Source: Candidatus Pelethomonas intestinigallinarum
GTDB taxonomy: Bacteria; Bacillota; Clostridia; Oscillospirales; Oscillospiraceae
Direction of reading: 5' to 3'
NCBI GenBank assembly: GCA_018712665.1
Contig: DVGP01000041.1
Coordinates: 1 to 8,017, forward strand
Length of the DNA: 8,017 nucleotides
In this document: in pieces, positions 5,382 to 8,017 of the stretch
Layout: each line of letters begins with the position of its first letter
Position numbering within the stretch: position 1 is the first letter of the stretch
Translations under genes and position numbers: made by a program
The notes under the pieces: model-generated
The model's database searches: none
Told to the model about the DNA's origin: nothing
The model's input: only the letters and a program-made list of their open reading frames with translations

Positions 5382-5421
5382 AGGTCTTACAGTGAAACGG
5401 CTGTAAGGCCTTTTCTTTTTT
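5382..5421 (+). terminator. Intrinsic terminator acting as attenuator ahead of aroF
   Basis: GGTCTTACAG (5383-5392) and CTGTAAGGCC (5401-5410) form a 10-bp stem with one G-U pair and an 8-base loop. It is extended by an A-T pair and followed by TTTTCTTTTTT (5411-5421). It lies between the leader peptide and aroF with no gene in between, so it must act as a conditional terminator for the aroF-tyrA-aroB transcript. Confidence 0.88.
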
Positions 5422-5472
5422 CTTCGGCCCGGTGAGCGGGCACACTATGAGACAGACAGGAGATGACGCCGT

Positions 5473-6510
5473 ATGATCGTGATTTTGAAAAAGAACGCCG
5501 AGCGCCAGCAGGTGGAGCTGTTCAACAACTGGCTCCACAGCATGGGCCTCCAGACCCACATGTCCGTGGGCGAGAACCACACCATCGTGGGGCTGGTGGG
5601 GGACACCTCCAAGGTGGACATTGAGAACATCCTGGCCCTGGACATCGTGGAGGCGGTGCGCCGCATCCAGGAGCCCTACAAGAACGCCAACCGGAAATTC
5701 CATGAGCGGGACACCGTTATCGAGCTGCGAAACGGCGCCAAGATCGGCGGCGGCCACTTCCTGGTGATGGCCGGCCCCTGCTCCGTGGAGAACGAGGAGC
5801 AGATCATCTCCGTGGCCCAGTCCGTGAAGGCCGCCGGGGCCCAGGTCCTCCGGGGCGGCGCCTTCAAGCCCCGGACCTCCCCCTACGCCTTCCAGGGCCT
5901 CCACGAGGAGGGCATCCGCCTGCTGCTGAAGGCTAGGGAGGCCACGGGCCTGCCCATCGTCACGGAGATCATGGACGCCCAGCACCTGCCCCTCTTCGAG
6001 GACATCGACATCATCCAGGTGGGGGCCCGGAACATGCAGAACTTCGAGCTGCTCAAGCAGCTGGGCAAGCTCCGCAAGCCCGTGCTCCTCAAGCGGGGTA
6101 TGGCCAACACCCTGCAGGAGCTGCTCATGAGCGCGGAGTATGTCATGGCTGGCGGCAACGAGCAGGTGATCCTCTGCGAGCGGGGCATCCGCACCTTCGA
6201 GACCGCCACCCGCAACACCATGGACCTGTCCGTCATCCCGGTGCTCCACCAGCTCAGCCACCTGCCGGTGGTGGTGGATCCCAGCCACGCCACGGGCCGG
6301 TACCAGCTGGTGCCCCCCATGGCCCTGGCCGCCACGGCGGCGGGGGCTGACGGCCTCATCATCGAGGTCCACAACGACCCGGAGCACGCCCTGTGCGATG
6401 GACCCCAGAGCCTGCGGCCGGAGAAGTTCGCGGACATGATGGCCAAGATCGACGCCATCCGCCCCTACGCCGACCGGTCCTTCACCACCGGCGGGCTGGT
6501 ATTGGAGTAA
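5473..6510 (+). CDS. aroF: 3-deoxy-7-phosphoheptulonate (DAHP) synthase with N-terminal regulatory domain
   Basis: This 345-residue enzyme joins phosphoenolpyruvate and erythrose 4-phosphate to make DAHP, the first committed step of the shikimate pathway. Residues 1 to about 70 form a small ferredoxin-like/ACT-like domain (MIVILKKNAERQQVELF), as in the Thermotoga-type class I-beta enzymes, where it carries feedback inhibition by Tyr and Phe. The barrel shows GPCSVE (101-106), GGAFKPRTSPYAFQG (128-142), KRGM (207-210) and VDPSHATG (268-275). Likely metal ligands are C103, H272, E298 and D309, matching the Thermotoga enzyme almost position for position. The ATG at 5473 follows AGGAG by 10 bases, slightly long. 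It is the first structural gene after the Tyr/Phe attenuator, and its stop is 4 bases before tyrA. All ten Phe codons are TTC, unlike the leader peptide, which uses TTT. Confidence 0.97.
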   Translation: MIVILKKNAERQQVELFNNWLHSMGLQTHMSVGENHTIVGLVGDTSKVDIENILALDIVEAVRRIQEPYKNANRKFHERDTVIELRNGAKIGGGHFLVMAGPCSVENEEQIISVAQSVKAAGAQVLRGGAFKPRTSPYAFQGLHEEGIRLLLKAREATGLPIVTEIMDAQHLPLFEDIDIIQVGARNMQNFELLKQLGKLRKPVLLKRGMANTLQELLMSAEYVMAGGNEQVILCERGIRTFETATRNTMDLSVIPVLHQLSHLPVVVDPSHATGRYQLVPPMALAATAAGADGLIIEVHNDPEHALCDGPQSLRPEKFADMMAKIDAIRPYADRSFTTGGLVLE

Positions 6511-6514
6511 GGCC

Positions 6515-7360
6515 ATGGGAGAGACAGTGGGGATCGTGGGCCTGGGGCTCATCGGCGGCAGTCTGGCCAAGGCCCTACACGCCTACACGGACCGGACAGT
6601 CCTGGGCTACGACGCCGACGGGGCGGTGCTGACCCGGGCTTTGGAGGAGGAGGTCCTCTCCGGGGTGCTGACCCCGGAGCGGCTGGCGGAGTGCGATCTG
6701 GTTATCGTGGCCCTGTATCCGGCGGCGGCGGTGGAGTACGTCACATGCCACCGGGACCAGTTCCGCAAGGGCGGGCTGGTGATGGACTGCTGCGGTGTGA
6801 AGGGCGTGGTCTGTACGCCCCTGGAGCCGGTGGCCCGGGAGGGCGGTTTCACCTTCGTGGGGGGCCACCCCATGGCGGGCATCGAGCGCAGCGGCTACGC
6901 TCACGCCTTCCCGGAGCTGTTCCGGGGGGCCTCCCTGATCCTGACCCCCTATGAGGGGACGGAGGAGCGGCACATCCAGGCCATCTGGGAGCTGGCGAAG
7001 GCCCTGGGCTTCGGCCGCCTCACCCGCTCCACCCCGGAGGAGCACGACCGGATCATCGCCTACACCTCCCAGCTGGCCCACGTGGTGAGCTGCGCCTACG
7101 TGGGCAGCCCCTCCGCCCCGGACTTCCAGGGCTTCTCCGCCGGGAGCTTCAAGGACATGACCCGGGTGGCCCGGCTCAACGAGGACATGTGGACGGAGCT
7201 GTTCCTGGAGAACCCGGAGGCCCTGGTCCGGGAGGTGGACACCCTCATCGAGGAGCTGGCGGTGATGGCCCGGGCCATCCGCCAGGGGGACCGGGAGCGG
7301 CTGCGGGAGATGCTCCGCCGGGCCCGGATCATCAAAGAGACCATCGACCGGGATGGCTGA
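6515..7360 (+). CDS. tyrA: Prephenate dehydrogenase (arogenate dehydrogenase possible)
   Basis: This 281-residue enzyme oxidises and decarboxylates prephenate to 4-hydroxyphenylpyruvate, the tyrosine branch. The N-terminal Rossmann domain starts with GLGLIGGS (9-16); D33-D35 in GYDADG lies where the second strand sets cofactor preference, suggesting NAD. GGHPMAGIERSG (116-127) is the active-site motif, and H178 and H189 in the helical C-terminal domain are the other conserved histidines. There is no ACT domain, no fused chorismate mutase and no C-terminal extension, so feedback control by tyrosine is less obvious. The common D-x-G-S-V-K motif reads DCCGVK (91-96), a glycine in place of serine. 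The start ATG is 4 bases after the aroF stop, and its GGAG site lies inside the end of aroF, indicating translational coupling. Substrate preference between prephenate and arogenate cannot be told from sequence. Confidence 0.93.
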   Translation: MGETVGIVGLGLIGGSLAKALHAYTDRTVLGYDADGAVLTRALEEEVLSGVLTPERLAECDLVIVALYPAAAVEYVTCHRDQFRKGGLVMDCCGVKGVVCTPLEPVAREGGFTFVGGHPMAGIERSGYAHAFPELFRGASLILTPYEGTEERHIQAIWELAKALGFGRLTRSTPEEHDRIIAYTSQLAHVVSCAYVGSPSAPDFQGFSAGSFKDMTRVARLNEDMWTELFLENPEALVREVDTLIEELAVMARAIRQGDRERLREMLRRARIIKETIDRDG

Positions 7361-7373
7361 GGAGGGATCTGCT

Positions 7374-8017
7374 ATGGAAACAGTAACGGTTGCCGCGTCC
7401 AGGGTCTACCCCGTCCACATCGGCGGGGGGCTGCTGGACCGGTGCGGGGAGCTGACCGCCGCCGCCACCGCCGCCGGGCGGTGTTTGGTGGTGTCCGACG
7501 ACACGGTGGCCCCCCTGTACGGGGCGCGGGTCCTGGCCTCCCTGGAGGCGGCGGGGCTCCGGGCCTCCCTCTATACATTCCCCGCCGGGGAACAGAGCAA
7601 AAACCTGACCACCTACGGCAAGCTCCTGGAGCACATGGCTAGGGAGAAGCTGACCCGGAGCGACTGCGTCGCCGCCCTGGGGGGCGGCGTCACCGGGGAC
7701 ATGGCGGGATTTGCCGCCGCCACCTACCAGCGGGGCATCGACTATATCCAGATCCCCACCACCTTCCTGGCCGCCGCCGACTCCTCCGTGGGGGGCAAGA
7801 CCGCTGTGGACCTGGAGGCCGGGAAAAATTTGGTAGGGGCCTTCTGGCAGCCCCGGGCGGTGATCTGCGACACGGACACCTTCCGCACCCTGCCGGAGGA
7901 CACCTTCCTGGACGGCGTGGCGGAGACGGTGAAGCACGGTCTCATCGCCGACGCCGACTTCTTCCGCTTCCTGCTGGAGGCGGACCTCCGGGGGGACATC
8001 GACAGGATCGTCCGCCG
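7374..8017 (+). CDS. aroB: 3-dehydroquinate synthase (3' end outside window)
   Basis: The first 214 residues are visible of a family usually about 350-370 long; the gene runs off the right edge. The enzyme is NAD- and metal-dependent and cyclises DAHP, the product of the aroF enzyme, to 3-dehydroquinate. Visible signatures are GEQSK (72-76), ALGGGVTGDMAGFAAATYQRG (101-121), IPTTFLAAADSSVGGKTAVD (127-146), GKNLVGAFWQP (150-160) and AETVKHG (183-189), in which E184 is a likely metal ligand. The ATG at 7374 has AGGAGG (7360-7365) 8 bases upstream, overlapping the tyrA stop codon. The 13-base gap and shared orientation place it in the aroF-tyrA operon, so it should come under the same leader attenuator. 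The closest alternative, a 2-deoxy-scyllo-inosose synthase, is unlikely given the aro neighbours. Confidence 0.96.
   Translation, partial: METVTVAASRVYPVHIGGGLLDRCGELTAAATAAGRCLVVSDDTVAPLYGARVLASLEAAGLRASLYTFPAGEQSKNLTTYGKLLEHMAREKLTRSDCVAALGGGVTGDMAGFAAATYQRGIDYIQIPTTFLAAADSSVGGKTAVDLEAGKNLVGAFWQPRAVICDTDTFRTLPEDTFLDGVAETVKHGLIADADFFRFLLEADLRGDIDRIVR

Noticed and set aside
5341..5421. T-box riboswitch ahead of aroF
   Set aside because: AACAGGTGGAGCG loosely recalls the T-box sequence, but the conserved core does not match and the distance from the promoter is too short for stem I; the tandem Tyr/Phe codons favour leader-peptide attenuation.
5320..6570. Minus-strand open frame of 416 codons
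   Set aside because: It is antisense to aroF and would cover the aro attenuator; composition is typical of a GC-bias shadow frame.

Overview
The window looks like a chromosomal segment of a GC-rich member of the Clostridia, probably a gut Oscillospiraceae-type organism. The clues are heavy use of G/C-ending codons, AGGAGG-type ribosome binding sites, an Rrf2/IscR-NifS-NifU arrangement with a clostridial-type short NifU, and protein sequences of Firmicutes style. The taxonomic placement is inference; no rRNA or other marker gene is present.

Left part (1-2385, minus strand): an ABC export/remodelling pair. An ATPase of the MacB/LolD-like class (1603-2307) overlaps by 7 bases the start of a very large FtsX-type permease that runs off the left edge. 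The visible 536 residues of the permease hold one N-terminal membrane segment, an extracytoplasmic domain and a long heptad-repeat coiled coil. An extended -10 promoter with a tandem 8-bp repeat in place of a -35 box precedes the ATPase.

Middle (2433-5089, minus strand): an iron-sulfur cluster assembly locus read in the order iscR-like regulator, nifS cysteine desulfurase, nifU/iscU scaffold, closed by a strong intrinsic terminator at 2433-2468. The regulator has its own sigma-A-type promoter, and a second near-consensus promoter precedes nifS. A perfect 6-8-6 dyad just downstream of the nifS -10 box, with a related sequence at the regulator's promoter, is a candidate site for the Fe-S sensing regulator. 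A compact element with four hairpins (3021-3189) lies between nifS and nifU. The NifU protein ends in an unusual Cys/His/Asp-rich tail.

Right part (5212-8017, plus strand): a divergent aromatic amino-acid operon, aroF (DAHP synthase), tyrA (prephenate dehydrogenase) and aroB (3-dehydroquinate synthase, cut by the right edge). Ahead of aroF are a near-consensus promoter, a short leader peptide with alternating Tyr and Phe codons (core YFYFYFIY), a hairpin that encloses those codons, and an intrinsic terminator. Together these look like a translation-dependent attenuator sensing charged tRNA-Tyr and tRNA-Phe. The encoded DAHP synthase is of the class with an N-terminal regulatory domain, so entry into the shikimate pathway may be controlled both by transcription attenuation and by feedback inhibition. 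This attenuator is the most interesting feature of the window.
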